Notes: generated from the sequence alone by a model not told the origin. Numbered from the stretch's first letter, positions 9,076 to 18,745 are shown. The stretch: 44,651 nt of DNA from Flavobacteriaceae bacterium (GCA_026988355.1 JALSLK010000076.1:1-44651); one strand, 5' to 3'. Made by a program: numbers and translations.

Positions 9076-9473
9076 CTAAAAACATCCTTAAAAGAATTAA
9101 AAATAGCGATGACAGATTTAGATTTTTTTATTTGTAACTTATTGATTGTTAATGAGCTAGTATCGCATCGAGAATTTAATTTAAAAATTGCTATAAAAAA
9201 ACAACTCTAGATTACCTGTGCATTATAAACGTAAAAAACTAGCTATCTAAAAATCTTACTTGTAAATTACGATAGGAAACTTTACATAAAAAATAAAGAT
9301 GTAAACAGCTCCAAGTCATAAAAAACGTACAAACTATGTATCTCAATTGTATTATTCCATTTTATTTACTCTTATAAAGGTAAATTCATTTTACCTAAAA
9401 AAACAACTTATAAAGAATATAAAACAACCTATTTTATAGTAATTACTTTTTTAATAACGATTAAAGTGTTAAA
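9076..9473. other. Divergent regulatory region between heme receptor and AraC genes
   Basis: There is no gene in these roughly 400 bases, but they separate a heme-uptake operon and its likely regulator, so operator sites are expected here. I see one clean palindrome (9378-9396) and no recognisable Fur box. The region is AT-rich with many A/T runs. Confidence 0.5.
9378..9396. promoter_or_regulatory. Palindrome AGGTAAA-N5-TTTACCT, candidate operator
   Basis: Two perfect 7-base arms are separated by 5 bases, about 80 bases upstream of the AraC gene's -33 element. No U-tract follows on either strand, so it does not look like a terminator. The function is inferred only from its position. Confidence 0.3.
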
Positions 9474-9502
9474 TTGTTTATTAATAAAAAAAGCTATATT
9501 TG
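9474..9502 (+). promoter_or_regulatory. Bacteroidetes-type promoter of the AraC regulator
   Basis: TTG (9474-9476), an 18-base spacer and TATATTTG (9495-9502) match the full consensus. The start codon is 33 bases downstream. Confidence 0.7.
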
Positions 9503-9535
9503 CAGCCATAACAGAAATTAATTACATCATGCTTC

Positions 9536-10411
9536 ATGAAAAATAACGATAAAAGTTTTTTAAAAGATACCGAAATAGGCGAAGGCTTTTTTTTCTTAAA
9601 ATTCCAAAATAATGGTAGCGGAAAACAATCTTTTATTAAAGAGGTAAGTAACAATTATATACAGCTATTTTTTTGCATTAAAGGTAGTGGTACATTAATT
9701 TTTAATAACGGAAATTATACTTTAGATATTTTAGAAAATAAATCTTTTGTATTATTTAATCCAAATCAAAACTTACCTATTAATATAGAAATTGCCTCTA
9801 ATTCTAGAGTTATAACGATATTAATTTCTATTAAAAAATTTCATTCCTTTTTTTCAAATTTTTCCAAATACATTACCTTTTTAAGTGACGAAAATAAAAA
9901 TAAAAAATACTATTCCGCTAAAGATTTAACACCAAGCGAATTGATTGTTTTAAACCAAATTTTTAAATACAATTTACATGCTTCGCTAGAAAAATTATAT
10001 ACCAAGGGTAAAATATATGAATTACTAAGTCTTTATTTTAATTTTTCGGAAGGCAGCGATACGGATAAATGTCCATTTTTAGAAGACGAAGAAAATGTCG
10101 AAAAAATAAAAAAAGCAAAAGAGATTATTATCGATAGAATGGCAGAACCTCCTTCTTTAAATGAATTAGCTAATGAGATTGGCTTGAGTTTAAAAAAACT
10201 AAAAGACGGATTTAAACAAATTTATGGAGAAACCGTTTTCAACTTTCTACTAGACTATAAATTAGATTATTCGAGAAAACTATTACTCACAAAAAAATAC
10301 AATGTTGCAGAAATTAGTAATCTAATTGGCTATAGTACATCTAGTCACTATATTGCGGCTTTTAAGAAAAAATTTGGGACTACTCCCAAAAAACATCTCG
10401 GTAAAATTTAG
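9536..10411 (+). CDS. AraC family transcriptional regulator, likely for heme/iron uptake
   Basis: In this 291-residue protein, residues 1-175 form a cupin-like sensor region. Residues 186-289 are an AraC double helix-turn-helix (LNELANEIGLSLKKLKDGFKQ; VAEISNLIGYSTSSHYIAAFKKKFGTTP), related to the PchR-type siderophore-responsive regulators. Just before the DNA-binding domain is KCPFLEDEENV with C179-P180, a Cys-Pro pair like heme regulatory motifs. I recall a similar CPFL segment in related flavobacterial regulators. It is divergent from the HmuR-HmuY operon across about 460 bases and has its own consensus promoter, so it probably controls that operon. Binding of heme by C179 is a hypothesis. 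Confidence 0.88.
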   Translation: MKNNDKSFLKDTEIGEGFFFLKFQNNGSGKQSFIKEVSNNYIQLFFCIKGSGTLIFNNGNYTLDILENKSFVLFNPNQNLPINIEIASNSRVITILISIKKFHSFFSNFSKYITFLSDENKNKKYYSAKDLTPSELIVLNQIFKYNLHASLEKLYTKGKIYELLSLYFNFSEGSDTDKCPFLEDEENVEKIKKAKEIIIDRMAEPPSLNELANEIGLSLKKLKDGFKQIYGETVFNFLLDYKLDYSRKLLLTKKYNVAEISNLIGYSTSSHYIAAFKKKFGTTPKKHLGKI

Positions 10412-10540
10412 ATTTTTTTACTTAAAACAAACCACAAGCAATACAAATACTAACTATTTTATTTTTTAAACTACTTTCTTAAAATCTGTATTTAGTCCTT
10501 AAAAAAAAATCAATTTCTGTATCTATATTTACATAAATAG

Positions 10541-10548
10541 TATATTTG
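10541..10548 (+). promoter_or_regulatory. Putative -7 box of the O-acyltransferase operon
   Basis: TATATTTG is an exact TAnnTTTG match, 26 bases before the ATG at 10574. It supports translation starting at that ATG, upstream of the T10 tract, rather than at the in-frame TTG at 10623. The -33 region is poor. Confidence 0.55.
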
Positions 10549-10573
10549 CAAGATTACCTGTATTATATAATTT

Positions 10574-11978
10574 ATGCTATTTAGCTCTGCTGTTTTTTTG
10601 TTTTTTTTTTCTTCCAATAGTATTGTTAATCTATTTTTTTACTCCAAAAAAATACAAAAATTTATTATTGTTAATTATAAGTTTAATCTTTTATACTTTT
10701 GGTGAAGGAATACTAGTTTTACTAATAATAGCATCAACTCTTATCGATTTTTATGCTGGAAAAATAATTGAAAAAGGATTTCGAAAACAAGGTTTACGAC
10801 TATCTATATTTGCAAATTTATCGTTTCTAGTATATTTTAAATATGCTGCTTTTGCTTTTGAAAATTATTATAGTTTTCTCGAACTAATTGGTGTTAGTAA
10901 TCTAGATTGGCAAAACATACCTAACATTGTATTACCACTAGGAATTAGTTTTTATACTTTTCAAACCATGTCTTATACAATAGATGTGTATCGAGGAAAC
11001 GTAAAAGCAAATTCCAATTTGATTAATTTTGCTACGTATGTAACATTATTCCCTCAATTAATTGCTGGTCCAATTGTACGATATAAAGACATTCACAGAC
11101 AATTAATCGACCGCAAACAAAATACTAAACAATTTAGCGAAGGTGTAGAGCGATTTATTATTGGACTTGCAAAAAAAATGATTATCGCTAATAATTTAGC
11201 TTATGTAGCAGATAGCATTATTGATATCCCAAACTCCGATTTACACAGTTCGGCTGCTTGGATTGGTATTTTAGCTTATAGCTTTCAAATATATTACGAT
11301 TTTTCTGGATATTCGGATATGGCCATTGGATTAGGTAAAATGTTTGGCTTTGAATTTTTAGAAAATTTTAATTATCCATATATTGCAAAATCCATTCGAG
11401 ACTTTTGGAGGCGATGGCACATATCACTCTCCACTTGGTTTCGAGATTATTTATATATTTCTTTAGGTGGAAATAGAAAAGGAAACAAAAGAACATATAT
11501 AAATCTTATTATCGTATTTTTTATTACAGGCTTATGGCATGGTGCTAGCTGGAACTTTATTGTTTGGGGACTTTTTCACGGTTTCTTTCTTATTATAGAA
11601 AGACTTGGATTTGCAAAAATTTTGGCCAAAACACCAAAAATAATATCACACATTTACACCTTATTTATAGTAGTAATCGCTTGGGTATTCTTTAGATTAG
11701 AGACACTAACAGATGCGCTTAATTATATTAAATCAATGTTTTCATTTAACAAACACCCAAAAGTAGATTTTTTATCACATTATTTAACAAAAGAAGTAAT
11801 TATGGCATTTGTTTTAGCTATTCTATTTTCATTTCCAATATATAAAACAATCACTAATAAATTAAATAATAATGTCTATTTGTCAATTAAAACCTTATTT
11901 TTACTATTATTGTTTGTACTTTCGACCATGTACATTGCAATAGATTCATACAACCCATTTATCTATTTTAGATTTTAA
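10574..11978 (+). CDS. MBOAT family O-acyltransferase (AlgI-like), start out of frame at a T10 tract
   Basis: The main frame (10623-11978, 451 codons from an in-frame TTG) is a multi-pass inner-membrane MBOAT protein. It has the AlgI signatures PLGISFYTFQTMSYTIDVYRG, DFWRRWHISLSTWFRDYLYI and GLWHGASWNFIVWGLFHG; the catalytic-type histidines are H306 and H319, counted from the TTG. It should move acyl (acetyl) groups across the membrane for O-acetylation of a surface polysaccharide. The family N-terminus is missing from this frame but appears from ATG 10574 (MLFSSAVFLFF). Removing one T from the run at 10601-10610 joins the two as MLFSSAVFLFFFLPIVLLIY. This could be phase variation, transcriptional slippage or a sequencing error. 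The next gene overlaps by one base (TAATG). Confidence 0.85.
10601..10610 (+). repeat. T10 homopolymer at the start of the O-acyltransferase gene
   Basis: Ten consecutive T, preceded by T7-G, lie 27 bases inside the expected coding region. With nine T the upstream ATG is in frame with the whole MBOAT protein; with ten it reads into a different frame. Runs of this length are prone to slipped-strand mispairing and RNA polymerase slippage. Confidence 0.8.
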
Positions 11979-13039
11979 TGCCTATTACCTCTAAACATAT
12001 TCAAAAAATATTTATCCTACTTTTCTTAGTAGCATTAATAACTCCTACTATTGTTTCTATTGCTAATCTTGAAAAAGAAAAAACGAATTCTGAAAATAGA
12101 AAAAAACCAAAGTTAACAATAAACAACATTGACAACTACTATAATAGTAACTTTGGATTAAGACAAACATTATCTGATTTTTACATTCATATTAAATACA
12201 AAATTTTAAATGAAAGTCCACTTCCTACAAAAATAATTGTTGGTAAAAACGATTTTCTATTTTTAGGAAATAATTTTAAAAATGTAGTTAAAAAAAGTTC
12301 TGGATTTCTCTTGTTCTCAAAAAAAGAACTTTTAAATATTAAAGAGTCCATACAAGAAAAAAAGGATTGGCTAAAAAGTAAAAATATTGCATTTTATATT
12401 GCAATCGCACCGAACAAACATGTTGTTTATAAAGAAAATTTGCCTTTTAAATTTTCTGAAATGCAAACCCAAAAAGAACAATTAATTAGTTATATAAAAA
12501 ATGAAATTAATTTTGATATTATTGATTTAGGAAAACAATTTGCAAGAAAAAAAACAGAAAATAGACTATACCAAAAGCAAGATTCGCATTGGAATGAATT
12601 AGGCGCTTTTTATGGTTACCAAACATTAATGAATGCGATTAGCAAAGATTTTCCAATAAAAAAAATGGAATTATCCGATTATATAATCAAAAGTGAAAAT
12701 AAAATTGGCGACATTAGTAAAATGATGAACCTAACAAACACAAAAAATGTAATAATACTGATGCAAAAAAATAAAATAAAAATAGATACGATTACATCAA
12801 ATTACTATAAGGATATAAATATTGACGAAAAACGATTTAAAAATTCGACAAAAAAATATAAAATTTTACTTTTTAGAGATTCATTTTCAACAAATTTATT
12901 ACCTTACTTAAATCAAACTTTTGGAGAATGTACGTATATTTGGTCCAATAAATTTGATAAAGATCTTATACTTAAAGAACAACCAGATATCGTAATTTTA
13001 GAAAATGTTGAGCGATATTTAGACGCATTCAAAAAATAA
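11978..13039 (+). CDS. AlgJ/AlgX-like SGNH-hydrolase acetyltransferase partner
   Basis: This 353-residue protein has one N-terminal signal anchor (residues 10-28) and an extracytoplasmic SGNH-hydrolase-like domain of the AlgJ/AlgX type. The active-site elements are visible: QDSHWNELGA (D202 and H204, the DxH motif) and LLFRDSFS (S302, the nucleophile position). AlgJ-type proteins act with an AlgI-type MBOAT protein to O-acetylate a polysaccharide in the periplasm. The start codon overlaps the stop of the MBOAT gene (TAATG), so the two are translationally coupled. If the upstream gene is frameshifted, coupling may reduce this gene's expression too. The polysaccharide is unknown; no alginate genes are nearby. 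Confidence 0.82.
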   Translation: MPITSKHIQKIFILLFLVALITPTIVSIANLEKEKTNSENRKKPKLTINNIDNYYNSNFGLRQTLSDFYIHIKYKILNESPLPTKIIVGKNDFLFLGNNFKNVVKKSSGFLLFSKKELLNIKESIQEKKDWLKSKNIAFYIAIAPNKHVVYKENLPFKFSEMQTQKEQLISYIKNEINFDIIDLGKQFARKKTENRLYQKQDSHWNELGAFYGYQTLMNAISKDFPIKKMELSDYIIKSENKIGDISKMMNLTNTKNVIILMQKNKIKIDTITSNYYKDINIDEKRFKNSTKKYKILLFRDSFSTNLLPYLNQTFGECTYIWSNKFDKDLILKEQPDIVILENVERYLDAFKK

Positions 13040-13066
13040 AATAATTTAAGTAACGTTATAGATGTT

Positions 13067-15388
13067 ATGATACAAAAATATATATTTCTATTTCTTTTAA
13101 CAATAAACGCAACCGTTTTTAGTCAGACAGATTTTAGCGAAAATTGGGAAGATTTTTATTCTTATAACAACGTAAAAGATTTTAAAATTGTTGGAAATAA
13201 AATTTATGCAATTGTTGATAATGCCGTTTTTATATACGATTTAGACACGCGAGAAAATAAAAAAATATCTTCTGTTCATGGATTATCTGGCAAAACAACA
13301 TCTAGTATATATTACAGCGAAACTACAAAAAGATTAATTATTGGATATACTTCTGGACTACTAGAAGTTATTAATGAAAATGGCAACATACATATCTCAA
13401 ACGATATCGAACGACTTACGATAACAGGTTCTAAATCTATAAACCATATTACAGAATATAATGACAAATTGTATTTATCAACTGCTTTTGCATTAATAGA
13501 ATACGACATTGACAATCGACAATTTGGAGATACCTTTTTTATAGGAGCAGGTTCTACTCCAATAAATATACATCAAAGTATTGTTTTTGAAGGTGTAATT
13601 TATGCAACAACAGATAATGGTATATTCTACGCAGATGTTACAAATCCAAATTTAATTGATTTTAATAATTGGCAGCAACCACAAGGTAATTTTACAGGAA
13701 ATTTTAATGCATTTGTTGCTTTTAACAATCAATTATTTACTTCAAAAAACAACACTCTTTATAGAATTACTCCACCAAATTTATTGCAAACCATCCAAAC
13801 ATTTCCAAGTAATATTACAAACTTAAACGCTTCGGATACCAATTTGAACATTTCGTTAAACAGTAGCGCTTATACTTTTGATGTAAATTTAACACAAGTA
13901 AATTTAACAACTTCTACAACAGATTATGATTTTGATTTATACAATTCTTTTTCTCAAAATCAGACGTTATATCTTGCGACAAATACATTTGGAATTCTAT
14001 CAAAACCGTTTACGGAAACAGAGTTTGAAGAAATCCATCCAGAAGGACCTTTATTTAACGAAGTATATTCTATTGAAGTAAAAAACAATAATCTTTGGGT
14101 TGTTTATGGAGCACAAACATACGGTTCATATAACGCAACATCGACAAGAAAAGGCTTTAGTCATTTTAATGGAGAACATTGGAGCAACACACCATACGAT
14201 ATTACTTTACCTAAAGATTTGATAGATATTTCTATTGATGCCAATCACGAAAACAGAGCTTTTATTAGTTCGTGGCAAGGTGGATTATTAGAAATTGTAA
14301 ATGATGAAATAATAAATCATTACGATTTTAGCAATAGTGGTTTAGAAAAAAGCACCATCCATACTACGGCAGATTTGACCTATGTTAGCGGTAGTGATTT
14401 CGATAAAGAAGGTAATCTTTGGGTTACAAATGGCTTTGTTTCCGACCGAATTAAAAAATTAGATACCAACGGAAATTGGACTGGTTATAATATGAATGAT
14501 GTTATTTCTGGATCAAGTAATAATGGTCTTGGTGATTTAATTGTAGATAAAAATGGTGATAAATGGGTTGGAACTCGTGATTTTGGCGCATTATCGCTAA
14601 ACAAAAATGGAGATAAACGAAAAGCATTAACAACCGATGAAAATGCTGGAAATTTACCCGTAGATATGGTAAAAGCAATTGCTTATGACAAAAACAATAG
14701 AATTTGGCTAGGTACTATAAAAGGTTTAGTTCGATTTGATACTCCATCTAGTCTTTTTAATAGTGAGAATTATGCTGCCAATCCAATAATAATTCGATTA
14801 GATGGAGGTACAGACCAACAACAAGGACAACTTTTACTAGGAGATCAGCAAGTTATTGCTATTGCGATTGATGGCGCAGATAATAAATGGTTTGGCACTC
14901 GTTCAAGCGGCGTTTTAGGAACAAATCCTAGCGGACAAGAAACACTATACATTTTTAATAAAGATAACTCGCCTCTTGCTTCTAACCAAATAAATAAAAT
15001 TAGAGTAGACGACAGTACTGGAACAGTATATTTTGCAACTGCAAAAGGAATTGTTGCTTTTCATAATAATGTATCGCCATTTGGAAATACCTTAGGAGAA
15101 ACGTATGCGTTTCCAAATCCGTCTACAAAAGACAACGAATTTATTACCATAGATGGTCGAAATGGCACACATTTACCAAGAGGAACGAATGTAAAAATCT
15201 TAGATAGTGCAGGTTATTTAGTACACGAAACAAACGTAGTAGAAGGTATCGAAATTAAAGGTGGGAAAGTAATTTGGAACAAAACAAACTTAGCAGGACG
15301 AAAAGTCGCTTCTGGAATTTATATTATTATGCTTACACTACCAGATAAAAGTGAAACCTCAATAACTAAAGTAGCAATAATCAATTAA
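13067..15388 (+). CDS. porZ: PorZ-like T9SS beta-propeller protein with sorting domain
   Basis: The protein has 773 residues: signal peptide 1-19 (MIQKYIFLFLLTINATVFSQ), then repeated beta-propeller blades with two-component-regulator-type repeats (for example NRIWLGTIKGLVRFDT, NKWFGTRSSGVLG), then a C-terminal T9SS type A sorting domain (about 690-773, GETYAFPNPSTKDNE to ASGIYIIMLTLPDKSETS). PorZ belongs to the T9SS attachment complex on the cell surface and helps deliver anionic lipopolysaccharide to cargo in Porphyromonas. The gene precedes recO, an arrangement I remember for PorZ in other Bacteroidetes. It lies 28 bases after the AlgJ-like gene, so it may be cotranscribed with the O-acetylation genes. 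Confidence 0.85.
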   Translation: MIQKYIFLFLLTINATVFSQTDFSENWEDFYSYNNVKDFKIVGNKIYAIVDNAVFIYDLDTRENKKISSVHGLSGKTTSSIYYSETTKRLIIGYTSGLLEVINENGNIHISNDIERLTITGSKSINHITEYNDKLYLSTAFALIEYDIDNRQFGDTFFIGAGSTPINIHQSIVFEGVIYATTDNGIFYADVTNPNLIDFNNWQQPQGNFTGNFNAFVAFNNQLFTSKNNTLYRITPPNLLQTIQTFPSNITNLNASDTNLNISLNSSAYTFDVNLTQVNLTTSTTDYDFDLYNSFSQNQTLYLATNTFGILSKPFTETEFEEIHPEGPLFNEVYSIEVKNNNLWVVYGAQTYGSYNATSTRKGFSHFNGEHWSNTPYDITLPKDLIDISIDANHENRAFISSWQGGLLEIVNDEIINHYDFSNSGLEKSTIHTTADLTYVSGSDFDKEGNLWVTNGFVSDRIKKLDTNGNWTGYNMNDVISGSSNNGLGDLIVDKNGDKWVGTRDFGALSLNKNGDKRKALTTDENAGNLPVDMVKAIAYDKNNRIWLGTIKGLVRFDTPSSLFNSENYAANPIIIRLDGGTDQQQGQLLLGDQQVIAIAIDGADNKWFGTRSSGVLGTNPSGQETLYIFNKDNSPLASNQINKIRVDDSTGTVYFATAKGIVAFHNNVSPFGNTLGETYAFPNPSTKDNEFITIDGRNGTHLPRGTNVKILDSAGYLVHETNVVEGIEIKGGKVIWNKTNLAGRKVASGIYIIMLTLPDKSETSITKVAIIN

Positions 15389-15399
15389 ACCATATAAAT

Positions 15400-16116
15400 T
15401 TGATTGAAACTACCAAAGCAATCGTTTTAAGTACAATAAAATTTCAAGACACTAGTCTTATTGTAAAATGCTATACACAAAAAGGACTAAAATCCTATTT
15501 AATTAAAGGTGTACTATCCAAAAAAAGCAAAAAATTAAAACCTGCCTACTTTCAAATTTTTACTTTATTAGAAATTGTAGCAAATCATAATAATAAAGGA
15601 ACTTTAAACTACATGAAAGAAGTTCAAGTATACTATCCATTTCATTCTTTACCAACAGACATACACAAAAGTTCTATAGCACTATTCTTAGCAGAAATAT
15701 TAATTAATGTGCTTAAAGAAGAAGAAGAAAATTCTATTTTATATCACTATTTAGAAACTGCATTTATTTGGTTAGACACACATCCTAAAACAGCAAATTT
15801 CCATCTATTATTTTTATTAAACTTAACGAAATATTTAGGTTTTTATCCTTCAAAGCCAAAAGAAAATGATTCGTTTTTTAATTTACAAGAAGGTAACTTT
15901 TCCTTTCACAAACCTATTGCAAATCACATTTCTGGAAAAAATTTAACACTTCTAAAATCCATCATCGGCATAAATTTTGATGCTATTTCTAAAATGGATT
16001 TTAATGCAGCATCAAGACAACTATTATTAAACATACTAATCCAATATTTTGCATTACATTTGCCTGATTTTAGAAAACCAAAATCGTTAGCAATATTACA
16101 AACGATTTTTAGATAA
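15400..16116 (+). CDS. recO: DNA repair protein RecO
   Basis: This 238-residue protein has RecO size, with the conserved start TTKAIVLSTIKFQDTSLIVKCYTQKGLKSYLIKG, an N-terminal OB-fold that binds DNA and SSB, followed by a helical domain. RecO loads RecA in the RecF pathway and is cytoplasmic. It must begin at TTG: there is no ATG or GTG between the in-frame stop at 15367 and the conserved first residues. The gene starts 12 bases after porZ. Confidence 0.9.
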   Translation: MIETTKAIVLSTIKFQDTSLIVKCYTQKGLKSYLIKGVLSKKSKKLKPAYFQIFTLLEIVANHNNKGTLNYMKEVQVYYPFHSLPTDIHKSSIALFLAEILINVLKEEEENSILYHYLETAFIWLDTHPKTANFHLLFLLNLTKYLGFYPSKPKENDSFFNLQEGNFSFHKPIANHISGKNLTLLKSIIGINFDAISKMDFNAASRQLLLNILIQYFALHLPDFRKPKSLAILQTIFR

Positions 16117-16122
16117 AAAATA

Positions 16123-18582
16123 TTGATTTTGAAGCGGAATTTCATCCTTTTATTATTGTTTATAAACAGTGTTATTACGGCACAAAAAATTACAATTTTA
16201 AATAAAAAAACTGAAGAACCAATATCTAATGTAACTGCATCTAATCGTACAAATAATACACATTGCATCTCTAATTTTGATGGTGTTTTAGACCTGTCTC
16301 AATTTAACGACAACGAAAAAGTATATTTTAGCCATTTATCTTATCTCTCTTTAGAAAGTCTAAAAAAAACAATACTCCAAACTAAAAAAATATATTTAAT
16401 TGCTTCTTCGACAGACTTAGACCAAGTTTTTCTATCTGCAAGTAAAAAGAAAGTTAAACGAAGTAGAATTGCGCAAGAAATAGCAACCTATACACAAAAA
16501 GAAATTCAAAAATTAGCACCGCAAACTGCTGCAGATATGCTTGCCGAAATACCAGGTATAAAAGTACAAAAATCACAATTTGGAGGAGGAAGTCCAGTAC
16601 TTAGAGGCATGGAAGCCAATCGTGTTTTATTAGTTATTGATGGTGTCCGAATGAATAATGCAATTTACAGAAAGGGACATCTACAAAATTCAATAACTGT
16701 ATCTCCAAGCTCTTTAGAACGTACCGAAATTGTTTTTGGACCATCATCGGTAATTTATGGATCCGATGCGCTTGGAGGTGTTATTCATTATTATACAAAA
16801 CAACCCAAAACAAACAATATATCTAAAGTAATACCATCTTATTTGGCAAGGTATAGTACTGTAAATAACGAAGTAACTACAAATGTAGCTTTTGAAATAC
16901 AAACAAACAAAATAGCATCATTTACCAGTTTTACAAACAGTGAATTTGGAGATTTAAAAATGGGAAAAAATCGTTTGCATGGATATGATGATTGGGGTTT
17001 ACAAACCGAATATTCGAATAATACCGAAAATTATTACAATGCGAATAGTGTGATTAATAATAATCCGGAAAAACAAAAAAATATTGGGTTTAAGCAATTA
17101 GACTTTCTACAAAAAATATTTATTCCTTTTTCAAACAAAACAGATGTAAGTTTTAATTTTCAATATAATAAATCATCGGATATTCCAAGATTCGACAGGT
17201 TAACACAACGTGAAGATGGCAAATTAAAATTTGCAGAATGGTATTATGGTCCACAAAAGAGATTGTTTTTTTCTACACAATTAAAAATAAATCCAGAAAA
17301 AAAATGGTTAAAAAATGGTACAATTACCCTTGCATATCAAAACCTCAAAGAGTCTAGAATAAAAAGAAATTTTGATAGTTTAGAGCGTTCTCAAAGAAAT
17401 GAAAATGTAGCTGTTTATAGTATTAATGTAGATTTGGGAGTACCATTAACAAAAAAAAATAATCGAATTTTATCTTACGGAACTGAATTTACATACAATG
17501 ACATACATTCGTCCTCAATAGGAAAAACCATAACTGTTAACGAACACGAAATTACTGAACTTAGAGACACCTTTAACGTCCAAACACGATATCCAGATGG
17601 CGGAAGTTTTTATCTAAGCTCTGCTTTTTATGCCGATTACAGACAAGATATTAGCAGAAGAGAAACTCTAAATACAGGAATTCGATTTACCAATACCATA
17701 TTAAATGCAAAATGGAATGACAATACCTATATTGTACTGCCAAACAACGATATTAATATTTTTAATTCTGCAATAACAGCAACAATTGGATATGTATTTA
17801 AACCAAAAAATGACATCCAATTTAATACGGTATTATCTTCTGGATTTCGTTCGCCAAATATTGATGATATTGGTAAAATTAGAGAAAAAAATGGATTTGT
17901 TTCCGTACCAAATATAAATTTAAAACCAGAATATGTCTACAATGCAGAAATTGGCATTATTAAATACTTTAATCATAAAAAATCCAATCTAAGTTTTACA
18001 ACATATTATACTTTATTAAATCGTTATATTACTAGAGAAGCCTTCCAATTAAACGGAAGCCCAACTATTGAATACGATGGAGAAATAGTAAATACTATTG
18101 CTAATGTAAATAAAGGTACTGCATCTATTTATGGTGCAACGGTAAGTTTTAACGGAAAAATAACCAGTCAATTTTTTGGAAAAGCAAGTGCTACTTATAC
18201 CAAAGGAAAAGCAAATGATACAGGAGATCCATTATCATCCATACCACCACTTTTTGGAATGTTAGAATTTGGTTATTTAAAAAATAAATGGGAAACCAGT
18301 TTAAATTTTAGATTTAATGCTAAAAAACAATTTTCGGATTATAATTTAATCGAAGGAATTGATAATATAGAACAAACACCTTTTAACACCCAAACTGGAG
18401 CATACGATTTAGGCAATCCATCATGGCGTACTATAACTTATAATCTAAGTTATAGACCAAATAAAAAAATACACTTAATACTAAATGTTGCTAATATTTT
18501 TGATCAACATTACAAAGAATTTGCTTCTGCAATTTCTGCACCAGGTCGTAATTTCACTTTAAGTATTTTAGGTAGTTTTTAA
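16123..18582 (+). CDS. TonB-dependent receptor with carboxypeptidase-like N-terminal domain
   Basis: This is an 819-residue outer-membrane receptor. The signal peptide (MILKRNFILLLLFINSVITAQ) is followed by a carboxypeptidase-regulatory-like domain (about 22-95). Next come the plug (about 115-225: DMLAEIPGIKVQKS, VLRGMEANRVLLVIDGVRMN, IYGSDALGGVI) and a barrel with FRSPNIDDIG and NLKPE, ending FTLSILGSF with a terminal Phe that suits barrel assembly. The substrate is unknown. The start is TTG, in the same frame as recO and only two codons after its TAA stop, so no ATG is available and reinitiation or coupling is likely. A second TTG (16129) is an alternative start. Confidence 0.9.
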   Translation: MILKRNFILLLLFINSVITAQKITILNKKTEEPISNVTASNRTNNTHCISNFDGVLDLSQFNDNEKVYFSHLSYLSLESLKKTILQTKKIYLIASSTDLDQVFLSASKKKVKRSRIAQEIATYTQKEIQKLAPQTAADMLAEIPGIKVQKSQFGGGSPVLRGMEANRVLLVIDGVRMNNAIYRKGHLQNSITVSPSSLERTEIVFGPSSVIYGSDALGGVIHYYTKQPKTNNISKVIPSYLARYSTVNNEVTTNVAFEIQTNKIASFTSFTNSEFGDLKMGKNRLHGYDDWGLQTEYSNNTENYYNANSVINNNPEKQKNIGFKQLDFLQKIFIPFSNKTDVSFNFQYNKSSDIPRFDRLTQREDGKLKFAEWYYGPQKRLFFSTQLKINPEKKWLKNGTITLAYQNLKESRIKRNFDSLERSQRNENVAVYSINVDLGVPLTKKNNRILSYGTEFTYNDIHSSSIGKTITVNEHEITELRDTFNVQTRYPDGGSFYLSSAFYADYRQDISRRETLNTGIRFTNTILNAKWNDNTYIVLPNNDINIFNSAITATIGYVFKPKNDIQFNTVLSSGFRSPNIDDIGKIREKNGFVSVPNINLKPEYVYNAEIGIIKYFNHKKSNLSFTTYYTLLNRYITREAFQLNGSPTIEYDGEIVNTIANVNKGTASIYGATVSFNGKITSQFFGKASATYTKGKANDTGDPLSSIPPLFGMLEFGYLKNKWETSLNFRFNAKKQFSDYNLIEGIDNIEQTPFNTQTGAYDLGNPSWRTITYNLSYRPNKKIHLILNVANIFDQHYKEFASAISAPGRNFTLSILGSF

Positions 18583-18710
18583 TAATTTAATACCTTGATA
18601 CCTATTTGACATCGAAATAAGTCGTAAACTCTTTGTCTTTTCTTATTCTATTACACCTAAATCGACATAAATAATACCTTTTACAATATAAATATATAAT
18701 CCATTAATAT

Positions 18711-18718
18711 TATATTTG
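18711..18718 (+). promoter_or_regulatory. Putative -7 box of the CARDB/GEVED cargo gene
   Basis: TATATTTG matches TAnnTTTG exactly, 27 bases before the ATG at 18746. It overlaps the apparent upstream TTG of the longer frame, which argues against that start. No clear TTG -33 element. Confidence 0.5.
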
Positions 18719-18745
18719 CTTTCAAAAATAAATAATTCCATCATC

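Noticed and set aside
18716..18745. Upstream TTG start of the CARDB/GEVED protein
   Set aside because: The TTG lies inside the TATATTTG promoter box; the signal peptide begins at 18746.
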